In this document: positions 63,867-64,000 of the stretch, piece by piece
Numbering within the stretch: the first letter of the stretch is position 1
How the letters are laid out: every line of letters begins with the position of its first letter
Source: Erythrobacter sp.
GTDB taxonomy: Bacteria > Pseudomonadota > Alphaproteobacteria > Sphingomonadales > Sphingomonadaceae
Direction: 5' to 3'
Length of the DNA stretch: 64,000 bases
Assembly (NCBI GenBank): GCA_024642565.1
Contig: JAHEAV010000003.1
Span: 62,001-126,000, forward strand
Position numbers and translations under genes: made by a program
The notes under the pieces: generated by a model
Told to the model about the DNA's origin: nothing
Seen by the model: the letters and a program-made list of their open reading frames with translations, nothing else
The model's database searches: none

Positions 63867-64000
63867 TTCTCCGGCGTCGCGATGAAACCGGCGCGCTTTT
63901 CAATGGCAAGGCCTGCATTCAGCACACCTTGTTCGTCAAAGGCTTTGCCGATGATCTGCAGCCCCAAAGGCAGCCCTTGCGAATTGACACCGCAAGGCAC
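63857..64000 (-). CDS. gatA: Aspartyl/glutamyl-tRNA amidotransferase subunit A (3' end)
   Basis: The last 47 codons of a gene run off the right edge. The reading [20 protein letters not shown] and the ending PEKWW with a TAA stop at 63857-63859 match the C terminus of GatA, the glutaminase subunit of GatCAB. The Gly/Leu-rich strand and the final PEKWW are well conserved. The stop overlaps the start region of the acyltransferase. The catalytic Ser-cis-Ser-Lys triad lies outside the window. Confidence 0.9.
   Translation of the reverse strand: MPCGVNSQGLPLGLQIIGKAFDEQGVLNAGLAIEKRAGFIATPEKWW

Overview
The window is a chromosomal segment from an alphaproteobacterium, most likely order Sphingomonadales (Erythrobacteraceae-like: Erythrobacter/Altererythrobacter relatives). 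This is inferred from gene content and order: the argS-SPOR-nagZ-scpA-scpB-tatABC cluster, ate-tamA-tamB, type 2 argC, large TonB-dependent receptors, Tad/Cpa pilus genes with alphaproteobacterial naming, and fairly GC-rich, densely packed genes with many ATGA overlaps. I see no rRNA, tRNA, CRISPR array, insertion sequence or intact prophage. Almost everything is core or niche-adaptation chromosome. I did not find a clearly undescribed system; the best leads are listed as findings.

Layout. 1-9.5 kb: end of ccmA and ccmB (cytochrome c maturation), map, an exported DUF3298-like protein, an M17 leucyl aminopeptidase with an SH3-only protein behind it, argC, then glnB-glnA (nitrogen control) behind a sigma-54-like promoter, an exported protein of unknown function and a GH24 lysozyme. 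9.5-16.7 kb (minus strand): ate/bpt-tamA-tamB, an N-degron transferase overlapping the outer-membrane assembly pair. 16.8-21.4 kb: ilvA, a 3-hydroxyisobutyrate-dehydrogenase-like gene coupled to an exported amidohydrolase, and a small exported membrane peptide with a strong terminator. 21.4-28.8 kb (minus): a lipoprotein gene, then argS, SPOR protein, nagZ, scpA, scpB, tatA, tatB, tatC. 28.9-31.3 kb: ispH-thrB-rnhA. 31.3-33.7 kb (minus): YegP-like protein, FAD oxidoreductase, alpha/beta hydrolase.

33.8-41.0 kb is a Tad/Flp pilus locus (cpaA, B, C, D, E, tadB, tadC) in which the secretion ATPase gene cpaF, the Flp pilin and the minor pseudopilins are absent. 41.0-44.5 kb (minus) holds a MarR regulator, an enoyl-CoA hydratase, an SDR dehydrogenase and a thiolase, a beta-oxidation-type set. 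It is followed at 44.8-51.4 kb by two consecutive TonB-dependent receptors, each closed by an intrinsic terminator. 51.5-59.8 kb: clpB with a candidate heat-shock promoter, a penicillin-acylase-family hydrolase, a double M16 peptidase lipoprotein and a small conserved protein. 60.0-64.0 kb: a membrane-anchored metallo-beta-lactamase-fold hydrolase of lower apparent GC, then (minus) gatA (only its 3' end is present), a membrane acyltransferase wedged in, and gatB.

How the genes work together: glnB/glnA form a nitrogen-assimilation unit. TamA/TamB and the TonB receptors serve the outer membrane. NagZ, the lysozyme and the SPOR protein act on peptidoglycan or division. The beta-oxidation set plus the TonB receptors could be an uptake-and-degradation module for a hydrophobic compound, which is inference from proximity only. 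Start codons were chosen by Shine-Dalgarno spacing, signal-peptide geometry and overlap with neighbours; several differ from the longest open frame and are flagged.
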